Assembly: GCF_003634585.1 (NCBI RefSeq)
Contig: NZ_RBLG01000001.1
Location: 620,001-684,000 of the forward strand
Length of the DNA: 64,000 bases
Direction: 5' to 3'
Origin: Gillisia mitskevichiae
GTDB lineage: Bacteria; Bacteroidota; Bacteroidia; Flavobacteriales; Flavobacteriaceae
Part shown: piece by piece, positions 14,594 to 23,400 of the stretch
Layout of the letters: each line of letters begins with the position of its first letter
Position numbering within the stretch: position 1 is the stretch's first letter
Translations under genes and position numbers: made by a program
Notes under the pieces: model-generated
Databases searched by the model: none
What the model was told of the DNA's origin: nothing
What the model saw: the letters and a program-made list of their open reading frames with translations, nothing else

Positions 14594-15028
14594 TTATTTT
14601 CCCCTGCATTTTTCACATATTCCTTTCAATACCACGTTCACATCGCTCACTTCATAATCGCCTGGCAAGCTTTCTTCCGATATTTTATTCGGTAGACAGA
14701 TTGTTTCTCCACAATTGGTACAATGAAAGTGCATATGTAAATCTGTACCGTATTTACCTTTGGCATTGTCATCAGAAATTGCAAATTTTGCCACTCCAGT
14801 CCCATCGTTAATTTGATGAATCAGCCCTTTGTCATCAAAAGTCTTTAGGTTGCGATAAAAGGTAGTTCTATTTGCTGTTTTGTTTTTTTGACTTTTGGCG
14901 ATAAAGACTTTGTGCATTTCCTTTAAGGTTACGGCATAGGTCTTTCTCTTGAGGTATTTGTAAATTTTCAACCTCATTACAGTAGGGCGTATCCCTTTGG
15001 CAAATAATATTTTTTCCGTTGTTGTCAT
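14594..15028 (-). CDS. Fur family metalloregulator (copy 1)
   Basis: A 144-residue Fur/Zur/PerR-type repressor. The winged helix covers about residues 1-90 (RPTVMRLKIYKYLK; RTTFYRNLKTF). The dimerisation domain has the metal ligands HMHFHCTNCGET and a second CxxC pair, ICEKC, for structural zinc. The ATG at 15028 (MTTTEKIL) replaces a TTG at 15043. It lies downstream of the multicopper oxidase and upstream of lpdA. A second paralog is at 17649-18080. Which metal it senses is not decided by the sequence; the location between copper and zinc/lead genes suggests local control of the cargo. Confidence 0.85.
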   Translation of the reverse strand: MTTTEKILFAKGIRPTVMRLKIYKYLKRKTYAVTLKEMHKVFIAKSQKNKTANRTTFYRNLKTFDDKGLIHQINDGTGVAKFAISDDNAKGKYGTDLHMHFHCTNCGETICLPNKISEESLPGDYEVSDVNVVLKGICEKCRGK

Positions 15029-15089
15029 AGCAAAACTCTTCAAAAATCGATTTTATAAAAGGCCGGCCAGTACTATGCCTGTTCACCTT

Positions 15090-16736
15090 TTATTCAATTT
15101 TAAAGTTGCGCATCATTCCCATATCTTCGTGTTCCAGATTATGGCAGTGGTATAAAAAGAGCCCTTTAAAGTCTTCAAAGCGCATTATTAATTTAACACT
15201 CATACCTGGCATTAACAGAACCGTGTCTTGCCAACCCTCATCTATAAATCCATCCTTAACCGAATTCCAAATCCTGCTGTCCACTTTAGAAACGTCCCTT
15301 TCAAGAATATTAAATTGTAAATGATGAATATGAAAAGGGTGCGGCATTTGCATTCCCCCGCCCATCATTCCTTTGTCTCCTTCCATTTCTCCACGGTCTC
15401 GCATTCGACCTCTTTCTCCCATCATATTACCATTGCCCATCATTCCACCACCACTATTTACGATTTCCCAAATTTCAGTTGTATCTAATTTTACCGTTTC
15501 TTCTTCGGTAACCCCCGTCATTTCCCAAGTTCGTCCGTTGATTGTCCATTGCATTCGCCTCATAAAGAAGCGGAACGTTCTTGGATTGTTTCTATTAACG
15601 GCAGTGGCAGGATCAAGTTTATTGAATACTGCCAGTTTTTGTGGGAGCTGGAAGTTGTTGCTTCCTGCTTTATCGATGGAAATTTTCAATATTTCATACT
15701 CACTGCCTAGGGGAAGGTTGTTTCGACCCCTGCCCATCATTCCACCCATCATCCCCATCATCCCGGGAAAGAACGACAAACTTTTCATAATCATTTGGGA
15801 GCCTTGAGGTTTGTTCCTTAAATCGAGCCATACATCGATTCTTTCCGCAACGCCCAACATTATATAGGGTTTAGATTTAGGACTATCCAGTAAACTCCCA
15901 TCCTTACCTATAATAACAAGGGGAGTGCCGTCTTCCCACGCCAACTTATAAAAGCGCGAATTGGAACCGTTGAGAAAACGCAGTCGATAGACGCATCCAT
16001 TTTTAAAAGAAAGTTCCCTATCCGGATTTCCATTGACAAGAATACGGTTGCCCAAAAAACCGTTCATCCTATCCATACGTCCACGGTTTAGATATACCAA
16101 TTGATTATTACCATCAAACTGGCGATCTTGCAGTACAACGGGAACGTCATATTCGCCTGATGGCAACTTCAACAATTGTTCCTCATCGTCCGTAACTATA
16201 AAAAGCCCTGCAAGTCCATTATATACTTGAGGTCCTGTGCGTCCGTGTGGATGGGGATGAAACCAATAGGTCCCTGCACGGTTCATTATTTCAAATTCAT
16301 ACACATAGGTATCACCGTTTCCTATTACATCTTTAGGATGGCCATCATCCTTTTCAGGGACGTGCATTCCGTGCCAATGCACGATACTTTCTTCGGGTAA
16401 TTGATTTATGAAACGGATTCTAATTTTCTGCCCTTTTTTTACACGAATCACAGGCCCTAAATAGCTCTCGCCCAATTTTTGGACTGCGGTTCCATCACCG
16501 GTCAGAACCTTTCCTTCAAACATCCAAACCTTGGTGGTATTTCCTTTGAACAATTGAACATTCGCCTCTTTGGCAGTCAGTTCTAAGTCCAAATCTGCTT
16601 GAAAATTGGGGTTGACTTTATCGTTTTCTGAAGCAAAACCGTTACAAGAACTTAAAAGTGGCCAAGTAATTACAACACTGGCACCTATGCTGCCTAGCTT
16701 TATAAAGTTCCTTCTATCAATTTTATTCTCTTCCAT
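15090..16736 (-). CDS. Multicopper oxidase, CueO/CotA type, Tat-exported and Met-rich
   Basis: A 548-residue oxidase, probably oxidising Cu(I) in the periplasm. The N-terminus has a Tat signal (DRRNFIKLGS) followed by a lipobox-like SSC. Copper ligands are seen in HWHGMH, FHPHPHG, HPFHIHHLQF and HCHNLEHEDMGM, giving the T1, T2 and T3 sites. Two Met-rich insertions (MMGMMGGMMGRGR and a longer one with GNMMGERGRMRDRGEMEGD) recall the Met-rich helix of CueO that binds Cu(I). It lies downstream of a Met/Cys-rich secreted protein and upstream of a Fur-type regulator. Copper tolerance is the likely job; iron oxidation for the FTR1 protein is possible. Confidence 0.9.
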   Translation of the reverse strand: MEENKIDRRNFIKLGSIGASVVITWPLLSSCNGFASENDKVNPNFQADLDLELTAKEANVQLFKGNTTKVWMFEGKVLTGDGTAVQKLGESYLGPVIRVKKGQKIRIRFINQLPEESIVHWHGMHVPEKDDGHPKDVIGNGDTYVYEFEIMNRAGTYWFHPHPHGRTGPQVYNGLAGLFIVTDDEEQLLKLPSGEYDVPVVLQDRQFDGNNQLVYLNRGRMDRMNGFLGNRILVNGNPDRELSFKNGCVYRLRFLNGSNSRFYKLAWEDGTPLVIIGKDGSLLDSPKSKPYIMLGVAERIDVWLDLRNKPQGSQMIMKSLSFFPGMMGMMGGMMGRGRNNLPLGSEYEILKISIDKAGSNNFQLPQKLAVFNKLDPATAVNRNNPRTFRFFMRRMQWTINGRTWEMTGVTEEETVKLDTTEIWEIVNSGGGMMGNGNMMGERGRMRDRGEMEGDKGMMGGGMQMPHPFHIHHLQFNILERDVSKVDSRIWNSVKDGFIDEGWQDTVLLMPGMSVKLIMRFEDFKGLFLYHCHNLEHEDMGMMRNFKIE

Positions 16737-16814
16737 AATTTTCTATTGATTATTCGTGAAATAGGGGATTTAATAGAACCCCAAAAAGATGAACACTACA
16801 TATTTATCATAGTA

Positions 16815-17231
16815 TCACTGTTCACCATCTTTGTTTTTATCCTTATTTTTATCATCATCATCCTTCATTTGGCATTGGCACTTCTCTTCCTCATCTTTAC
16901 ACTTACAGTCACACTCCATATCCTTGTTTTCTTTCATTGTGGCCATTTTTTCCTTCATCTTTTTTGACTTTATAGAGTCTTTTTCCATTCCCATCATCAT
17001 TTTTTCTTTCATCCCTTTCATCCCTTTCATCATCGTTGAATCTTTTTCCATCATCATTTTCATCATTTCCTTCCTCATTTCAGGATTGTTGCTAATGGCC
17101 GTCATAACCTGTTCCCTTTTTTCAGGGTCCTTCAAAATTTTGTCTGTTTTTTTTTGCTGTGCATTGCTTTGAAAGCTTATCATCAAAGCCACCAAAATCA
17201 TTAGAATACCTACATTTTTAATTTGTTTCAT
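16815..17231 (-). CDS. Secreted Met/Cys-rich putative copper-binding protein
   Basis: A 138-residue protein with a signal peptide (about 1-24, SFQSNA). The mature part is low complexity: a Met/Lys-rich region (MRKEMMKMMMEKDSTMMKGM), then a Cys cluster with alternating acidic residues (MECDCKCKDEEEKCQCQM) and a poly-Asp/Lys tail. Thioether and thiolate ligands of this kind bind Cu(I). It lies 78 bp upstream of the multicopper oxidase, so it may deliver or buffer its copper. No globular domain or named family is recognised. The composition can mislead homology searches. Confidence 0.65.
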   Translation of the reverse strand: MKQIKNVGILMILVALMISFQSNAQQKKTDKILKDPEKREQVMTAISNNPEMRKEMMKMMMEKDSTMMKGMKGMKEKMMMGMEKDSIKSKKMKEKMATMKENKDMECDCKCKDEEEKCQCQMKDDDDKNKDKNKDGEQ

Positions 17232-17265
17232 AATATCTGTTTTTCAATGTTTATTAATTTTCTGT

Positions 17266-17652
17266 TTAAACCTCAATCCACTCTTTGGCAGTAGCGGAAT
17301 CCTTACTATCAAAATACCTGATATGTGCTCTGGAAAAGGGCATTAGTAATCTGGTAAATTCTTCGTGGTATTTCGGAGTACTTACAATCGCAACCTTCTC
17401 AAGGTGTTTCTCTTTTTCAAGGTTCAGAAAATAATCTTTCTGAAATACCTCTGGTGTACAGCCTTGGCAATCCCCCATTTCAAAATAACAACGGAGATCT
17501 TTAGCAGTGTTGATTTGTCTATTCAACTCTGAAAAAAAGTTCGCACAGTCATTGTGGTCAAGTACTCCTTTAGCTATAAGGTAGAGGGTTTTGTTTTGTT
17601 TTGTTATTGTCATCATTTTGAAATCTTTTTCAATTTTATTCCTTAAAATCAT
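17266..17652 (-). CDS. SpoIIAA-like STAS domain protein
   Basis: A 128-residue protein of the STAS/SEC14-like (DUF3478) type, known from small cytoplasmic proteins of unknown function often found near stress genes. The pattern TLYLIAKGVLDHNDCANFF and the C-terminal FSRAHIRYFDSKDSATAKEW match that family. ATG at 17652 overlaps the stop of the upstream fur gene as ATGA, suggesting coupling; a later Met pair at 17616 is an alternative start. Two Cys at CQGC are unusual and could bind metal. Its role here is unknown. Confidence 0.6.
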   Translation of the reverse strand: MILRNKIEKDFKMMTITKQNKTLYLIAKGVLDHNDCANFFSELNRQINTAKDLRCYFEMGDCQGCTPEVFQKDYFLNLEKEKHLEKVAIVSTPKYHEEFTRLLMPFSRAHIRYFDSKDSATAKEWIEV

Positions 17653-18080
17653 AGTGAACCTTGACCTTCCTTCGCACACTTAACGCATATCCCCTGTACG
17701 ATCAAATTGATATTTTCTGCCTTAAAACCTTGGGGTAGGTTGATTTGGGGTATTTTATGGTCTGTGAGGCAAATTGTTTCATCGCATTTATTACAGTGAA
17801 AATGCAGATGAAGATCGTTGCCCACTTCACATTGACAATCTTTGCCACAAAGGGCATATTTGACAAGGCCAGTACCGTCTTCGATGGCGTGTACTAATTT
17901 ATTTTCCTCAAATGTTTTTATAGTACGGAAAAGTGTGCTACGCTCTGAACTTTTAAAATGTTTTTCGAGTTCGCCCAAACTTATTGCCACTTTCATTTTT
18001 GATAAATGTTTGTAAGTTAGCAGGCGCATAGCGGTAGGTTTAACGCCCTTATCTTCCATTTTTTTTACTATGTCTTCCAT
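17649..18080 (-). CDS. Fur family metalloregulator (copy 2)
   Basis: A 143-residue Fur-type repressor, paralogous to the one at 14594. Winged helix is about 1-80 (VKPTAMRLLTYKHL; RSTLFRTIKTFEEN). The sensing domain has HLHFHCNKCDETICL, a C-terminal ICVKC pair, and an extra Cys-rich loop (CGKDCQCEVG) absent from the first copy, which suggests a different metal or stoichiometry. ATG at 18080 (MEDIVKKMEDKG) is preferred to a TTG at 18104, leaving the near-palindrome at 18098-18111 upstream as a candidate operator. Its stop overlaps the STAS gene. Confidence 0.85.
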   Translation of the reverse strand: MEDIVKKMEDKGVKPTAMRLLTYKHLSKMKVAISLGELEKHFKSSERSTLFRTIKTFEENKLVHAIEDGTGLVKYALCGKDCQCEVGNDLHLHFHCNKCDETICLTDHKIPQINLPQGFKAENINLIVQGICVKCAKEGQGSL

Positions 18081-18097
18081 TTGTACATCAGGTTTGT

Positions 18098-18111
18098 GCA
18101 ACAATTATTGC
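18098..18111. promoter_or_regulatory. Candidate operator upstream of fur copy 2
   Basis: GCAACAATTATTGC is a palindrome apart from one mismatched pair and sits 18 bp before the fur start. The position suggests autoregulation. It does not match the classical E. coli Fur box, so the call rests on symmetry and location. Confidence 0.35.
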
Positions 18112-18150
18112 GCATTTTAGAAATAAACTTCGCAAGTCCAGAACCAACTG

Positions 18151-18170
18151 GAAAATCCTTGCGGATTTTC
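18151..18170. terminator. Perfect hairpin downstream of doxX-like gene
   Basis: GAAAATCCTTGCGGATTTTC has 8-bp arms and a 4-base loop. It lies 62 bp past the DoxX stop on the minus strand and before the fur promoter region, so it probably terminates doxX transcription. No T run follows, which weakens the call. CCTTGC and GCAAGG nearby could form an alternative stem. Confidence 0.45.
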
Positions 18171-18231
18171 CGAATAGGCAAGGACAAGTAATTACTTTTA
18201 CAAGCTGTTGTTGCGTCGTTATTATATTTGT

Positions 18232-18663
18232 TCAATTTTTCGGTTTAGAAATCAGACTGTCCAATTCCAAAAACTTCTCTTTCATAAGACTCAAAGCAAA
18301 AGCTCCGGCAGAAGCAATAAAAACAGAAAAGTCCAACGCTCCTTTAATTCCGGTTGAAAAAGTCATAGCCAAAGCAAATATCAACAACAGAAATCCGCTT
18401 AATTTTGCAAACAGTTCCGTTTTAAATCCTATTATCAAGAAAATCGCAAAAACAATTTCGGCTACGGTTGCCAAAATTCCGATTGTTGGGATTAGTGAAT
18501 TCGGAATCCAAGGATTTATCATTTGGGTATAACTCAAGAAACTGTCCCAATTTCCCCAAACAGAAACTTCTTTGCTCCAAATTCCAAATCTGTCGGCGAC
18601 CGCCGATAAAAAACCGATTGAAATTGCTAATCGCAAAAAGACTTTAATAAACTTGGCATCCAT
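18232..18663 (-). CDS. DoxX family membrane protein
   Basis: A 143-residue inner-membrane protein with four hydrophobic helices, roughly 8-28, 53-75, 82-100 and 105-125, and the DoxX-type pattern GILATVAEIVFAIFLIIGF. The family includes subunits of quinol oxidases and redox-stress membrane proteins, but most members have no proven function. It stands alone between a PII-like gene and a fur gene. A start beginning MDAKFIKVFLRLAI fits the first helix. Its base composition is like its neighbours. Confidence 0.7.
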   Translation of the reverse strand: MDAKFIKVFLRLAISIGFLSAVADRFGIWSKEVSVWGNWDSFLSYTQMINPWIPNSLIPTIGILATVAEIVFAIFLIIGFKTELFAKLSGFLLLIFALAMTFSTGIKGALDFSVFIASAGAFALSLMKEKFLELDSLISKPKN

Positions 18664-18723
18664 ATTTTTTTATTTTTACTTTCTAATTTCCGTAGAGTTT
18701 GGTCAAATACACAACAACAGGTT

Positions 18724-19062
18724 TTATAAGTCATACCTCTTGAGAGATTCACCAGTTTTGATTTTAAAGGCATCGTCTATACTGGTTATATAAATTATTC
18801 CGTCCCCCTTTTCCGGAGATTTGCCGTTTTCGGTTATAATATCTATAGCCTTTTGAGCCTCTTCGTTCTGGCAGACGAGTTCCAATTTTACCACGGGACT
18901 GTCCGTTATGTGAAAATCGAGTGACGGTCTAGCACCTTTCGCCTTAAATGCACCAGTGCCTTCTGCTTGCGACAGGGTCATACTTTTAAATCCGTTGTCC
19001 GATAGGGCTTCAATGACCCGTTGTATTCTGTTCGGTTTTACAAATGCTTTTATTTCTTTCAT
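18724..19062 (-). CDS. PII-like signalling protein of the efflux-linked group
   Basis: A 112-residue GlnB-fold protein. The start MKEIKAFVKPNRIQRVIEAL and the end GDGIIYITSIDDAFKIKTGE match PII, but the T-loop is altered (GAFKAKGARPSLDFHITD) and lacks the uridylylated Tyr of GlnB. PII relatives of this kind, termed PII-NG, are known to sit beside RND cation-efflux genes. It lies just downstream of the adaptor and pump genes here and may gate or sense for the efflux system. The ligand is unknown; a nitrogen-regulation role is unlikely without amtB or glnA nearby. Confidence 0.8.
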   Translation of the reverse strand: MKEIKAFVKPNRIQRVIEALSDNGFKSMTLSQAEGTGAFKAKGARPSLDFHITDSPVVKLELVCQNEEAQKAIDIITENGKSPEKGDGIIYITSIDDAFKIKTGESLKRYDL

Positions 19063-19169
19063 AATTATTTATTGCTAATTGATTTTGAACCGAGCCTGTT
19101 TTTTAATTTTTAACTAACTAATTAAGACGATAAACAAACTCGGAATCAAAACCATTGTTATATTTTGGT

Positions 19170-20390
19170 CTAATCGTCGTCGCCCAATTCAGCTTTAATC
19201 ATCTCGGAAGAGAGAATGTATGCTCCCTTTGTAACAATGGTTATATCTTTAGATATACCTGAAGGAAGGCTTATTTCCACATAGCCCAAATCACTTATCC
19301 CTATATTTACAGGAACCATATTGAACCGTAGTTTATTTTCTTCTTTCTTGTCATTATCCTTTACGAAAATGAACGTTTTTTCACCATTTTTGACAATTGC
19401 ATCCTCTGGTACTGCCAAGACCATTTTTTCACCTTGTACTATTCTACCTTCCACATACATTCCAGGAAGTAATTCTTTATCTTCATTGTGAATGTCTGCG
19501 TGCACGTGAACGGCTTTTGGATCGGTTTCAAATGTTTTGCCTATTGCGTGAATTTTTGCCTTTATAAGCTGATCTGGCTTTGATGCTACGGTAAAATAGA
19601 TTTGTTGACCTTCCTTTACTTTATAAATATCTTTTTCATACACTTTAAAATCGGCGTGAATTTCCGAATTATCACTTACCGCAAACATTTTGGTCTGGGG
19701 AGCTACATAGTCACCAAGACTTACCATAACTTCATCAACAAACCCACCAATTGGCGATGTAATGGGCACAGCGGGAAAGATTTCCCCCTTGGCTATTTTA
19801 TCAAGATTAAAACCTAATAGCTTTAATTTTGCACTTAAAGCATTAACACTGGACGTGGTACTTCGGAATTTTGACTGCGCCATTTGAAAATCCTTGGCCG
19901 ACGAAACCCCTTTATCATATAGAGTCTGCTTACGTTCAAAATCCTGTTTTAAGAAGACGAGTTCATCGTTCTTTTCCTGAAATTCCTGTTGCATACTTAT
20001 AATATCAGGATGCTGTAAATATGCCAATACCTGCCCTCTTCGAACCTCATCTCCTTCAATTACTTGTATCGAGCTAACATTACCCCCTACAAAAGGACTA
20101 ATATTGGCCTTATATTGAGGGTAAAGTTCCAAGATGCCAGTTACCTTTACACTGTTGCCTAGACTTTTTTCTTCAATCTGATTCAACTCAAGACCTATAG
20201 TTTCAGCTTGCTCACTGGTAATTTCTACAACACCCTCTTCACCTTCTTCATTTTCCCCTGCCTCAGTATTTTGAAAATTTTCTGAAAGTTCGTTGGCTTT
20301 TTTATTCCCGACTTCCGAGTTTGATTTCCCATTACAGCCTATTAAAATTATAGTTAGTATAAGGGTACTTATTATTGCGATTTTCTTCAT
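19170..20390 (-). CDS. RND efflux periplasmic adaptor (CusB/CzcB type), lipoprotein
   Basis: Membrane-fusion protein of 406 residues linking an RND pump to its outer-membrane channel. ATG at 20390 gives a lipoprotein signal (MKKIAIISTLILTIILIGC), so the 36-codon upstream extension is dropped. It contains the barrel-sandwich lipoyl domain (VSSIQVIEGDEVRRGQVLAYL), an alpha-helical hairpin (QQEFQEKNDELVFLKQDFER) and beta-barrel domains. An acidic linker (NEEGEEGVVEIT) follows the signal. No CusB-type N-terminal Met cluster is obvious, in line with a divalent-metal rather than Cu(I) substrate. It starts 16 bp after the pump gene. Confidence 0.9.
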   Translation of the reverse strand: MKKIAIISTLILTIILIGCNGKSNSEVGNKKANELSENFQNTEAGENEEGEEGVVEITSEQAETIGLELNQIEEKSLGNSVKVTGILELYPQYKANISPFVGGNVSSIQVIEGDEVRRGQVLAYLQHPDIISMQQEFQEKNDELVFLKQDFERKQTLYDKGVSSAKDFQMAQSKFRSTTSSVNALSAKLKLLGFNLDKIAKGEIFPAVPITSPIGGFVDEVMVSLGDYVAPQTKMFAVSDNSEIHADFKVYEKDIYKVKEGQQIYFTVASKPDQLIKAKIHAIGKTFETDPKAVHVHADIHNEDKELLPGMYVEGRIVQGEKMVLAVPEDAIVKNGEKTFIFVKDNDKKEENKLRFNMVPVNIGISDLGYVEISLPSGISKDITIVTKGAYILSSEMIKAELGDDD

Positions 20391-20406
20391 TTTTACTTTT
20401 TTTAGT

Positions 20407-23400
20407 TTAAAGGTTTCCCATTTGATATTGTAATTCAATGGCCTGTTGATTATACTGATTGATATATTGCAAATGATTCTGTTTAATTTTAATGGCACTA
20501 TTAAGGATAGTGATGTAGTTTACATAATCTATTTCCCCTTCTTGGGATGCCAACTCGGCGGTAGTGATTTGCTCTTCAGCCAATAGCAATGCGCCCTCCT
20601 GATAATAGTTTAGGATTTTTTGTGTTTTTTCCAGCGATTTTATTAGCTGTGAGACCGTGCTTTCGGTCATCGCTTTTTGTTCCAAATATTGATTTTCTGC
20701 CACCATTGCATCTGCCTTGGCAGCCTTTACCCTTGATTTCTGGGGAAAGAACCAAAGCGGTATGCTAATACCTGCTTGATAGGTGTTAAAGCCCGAAACA
20801 TCGTCCACGATCTGTCTTCCATAGGTCAAGTTGAACTTGGGCAGGAACTGTGCTTTTTCCACACCGATGTTCGCTTTGCTTACTTCCGCATTCTGCATTG
20901 AGTACTGCAATATTGGATTGTTGGCCACTGAAGCTGAATCCAGAACGCCCATAAAACTAATTGTGTCATAGGGCAGCCCAACCGTTTCTATTTCTTGGTC
21001 GATACCCAAATATTGCTTCAGTGCTCTTTTGGCGATTTCAATATCGTCATAGGCCTGTTGTCGTAATACCTGAATTTGCTGATATTCCGAAGAGGCGGCG
21101 ATAAATTCCAGTTTACCAGTTTCTCCAGTGTCATAGCGCAATTGGGCAGCTGTCCTAAAGTTGGTGTAAACACTGTCCAACTGTTCCGCAAAGCGCAGCT
21201 GTGCCTTGTTATAATTGATACGGTCATAGGCCTGCATCACATTTCGGATCAATTGCTGCTCGTTCACAGCATAGAACTTTTCGCCCAAAACCTCACGTTG
21301 TTTGTAAAATTTCAATTTTGAAAAACCCGAAAGCAAATCGATATTTTGCTGTTGCACACCAATAGTGGTCTGGACACCGGGAAGGTTATTGCTGTATTCT
21401 TCTTTTCCTGTAAATACCTGTGTATTTCCCAAGTCGAAACTGGTGCCTTTCATCGCCTGTTCTCGCTCAATAAAAGCTTGACTTTCCCTTAGGGAAGGAT
21501 AATTTTTCTTGGCCATTGTTATGGCTTCTTCCAAAGTAATTGTTTGGGCCATTTGGCTATTCTGCGCAGCTGCCGAATTTGAGGTCAGAAATCCTCCCAA
21601 GCTAAAAAGCACAATAATGACGGTGGTACTTTTCTTGATGTAACTGGTTTCGCTACCATTGCCTTTGCGCTCTTTACGGGATTCCAGCCAATTATACAGA
21701 ACGGGAACCACGACCAATGTTAAGAAAGTGGCCGTTATCAGTCCACCGATTACCACTGTCGCCAAGGGACGTTGTACTTCTGCGCCTCCCGAAGTGGACA
21801 CTGCCATTGGTATAAAGCCCATAATGGCGGCAGTTGCCGTTAAGAGTATGGGACGTAGCCGCTCGTGGGTGGCTTCATAAATTCTATCTTTTATATTTGT
21901 CATACCGCTTTCTTTTAGTTCATTGAATTTATTGATAAGCACAAGTCCATTTAATACCGCAACCCCAAAGAGCACGATAAAACCGACCCCAGCGGAAATA
22001 CTGAATGGCATTCCCCTAATCCAAAGGGCGAACACCCCACCAATGGCGGCCAAGGGTACGGCCATATAGATCATTACCGATTGTGAAAATGAGTTAAGTG
22101 CGAAATAGAGCAAAATGAAGATTAAGAAAAGTGCAATAGGCACTACAATCATTAAACGGTCTGTAGCGCGCTGAAGGTTTTCGAAAGAACCACCGTAGGT
22201 AATATAGTAGCCAGGGGGAAGATTTAATTGGGCATCCAGTTTTTGCTGAATTTCCTCTACCATCGATTTTACATCACGTCCCCTTACATTGACACCGACC
22301 GAAATTCGTCGGTAGGTATTGTCCCGCGAAATTTGCATAGGTCCGGGTTTATAACTAATATCGGCCACTTCTTTAAGAGGAACTTGTGCACCATTGGGAA
22401 GGTCGATATATAAATTCTTTAGACTATTAATGTCTTGACGGAATGACTCCGCAAGACGAATGACAACATCAAATCTTTTTTCTCCTTCAAAAACAACACT
22501 TGCCTTTTCCCCGGCAAATGATGCGCTTACATAATCGTTCAACTTGTCAATTGTCACTCCGTACTGAGCCATTTTAGCTCTGTTATATTCCACGGTCATC
22601 TGAGGAAGCCCACTGGTTGCCTCCGCTCGAACATCACCGGCTCCGGGGACAGTTTTTATAATTGAAGCCATTTCGTTTGCCTTCTCCGACAGCACGTCCA
22701 AATTTTCTCCATAAAGCTTTATTGCCACATCTTCTCGTACACCTGTGAGCAGTTCGTTAAAACGAAGTTCTACGGGTTGTGTGAATACAAAGTTCACACC
22801 TGGAATCACAGAAATACTCTCTTGAATTTTTTCGATAAGTTCTTCCTTAGTGTCTGCACTCGTCCATTTGCTTTTGTCTTTTTCAAGTATGATATAACTA
22901 TCAGCAATATCCATAGGCATTGGATCGGTGGGTATTTCTGCCACACCAATTCTAGAAATCATTGTTTTGACTTCGGGAAACTTTGTAATGATATTCTGTA
23001 GCTTTTTTGAAGCTTCAATTGATTCGGTAAGACTACTACCTGGTTTAATAAGAGCTTGCATTGCGATATCGCCCTCATCAAATTTCGGGATGAATTCACC
23101 ACCCATATTACTGAATATAAAGCCGGCTATCAATAATAAAGCAACAGCACTTATGATTACTCCGGCTTTAAATCTGAGGGCGAATGAAAGTAGGGGTCTA
23201 TATACCTTATTAAGACCGGCCATAATACGGTCACTAAACCTGTCAATCTTATTTTCAAACTTTGCGAACCAGCTATCTGGATTTCTTGCAGGTTTAAGGA
23301 ATAGTGCGGAAATCATTGGGACGTAGGTAAGGCAAAGGATAATGGCTCCAAGAACCGCGAAACCAAAGGTAAATGCCATTGGACGGAACATTTTGCCTTC

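Noticed and set aside
20391-20498. Adaptor protein extended upstream
   Set aside because: The extra 36 residues overlap the end of the pump gene and would hide the lipoprotein signal.
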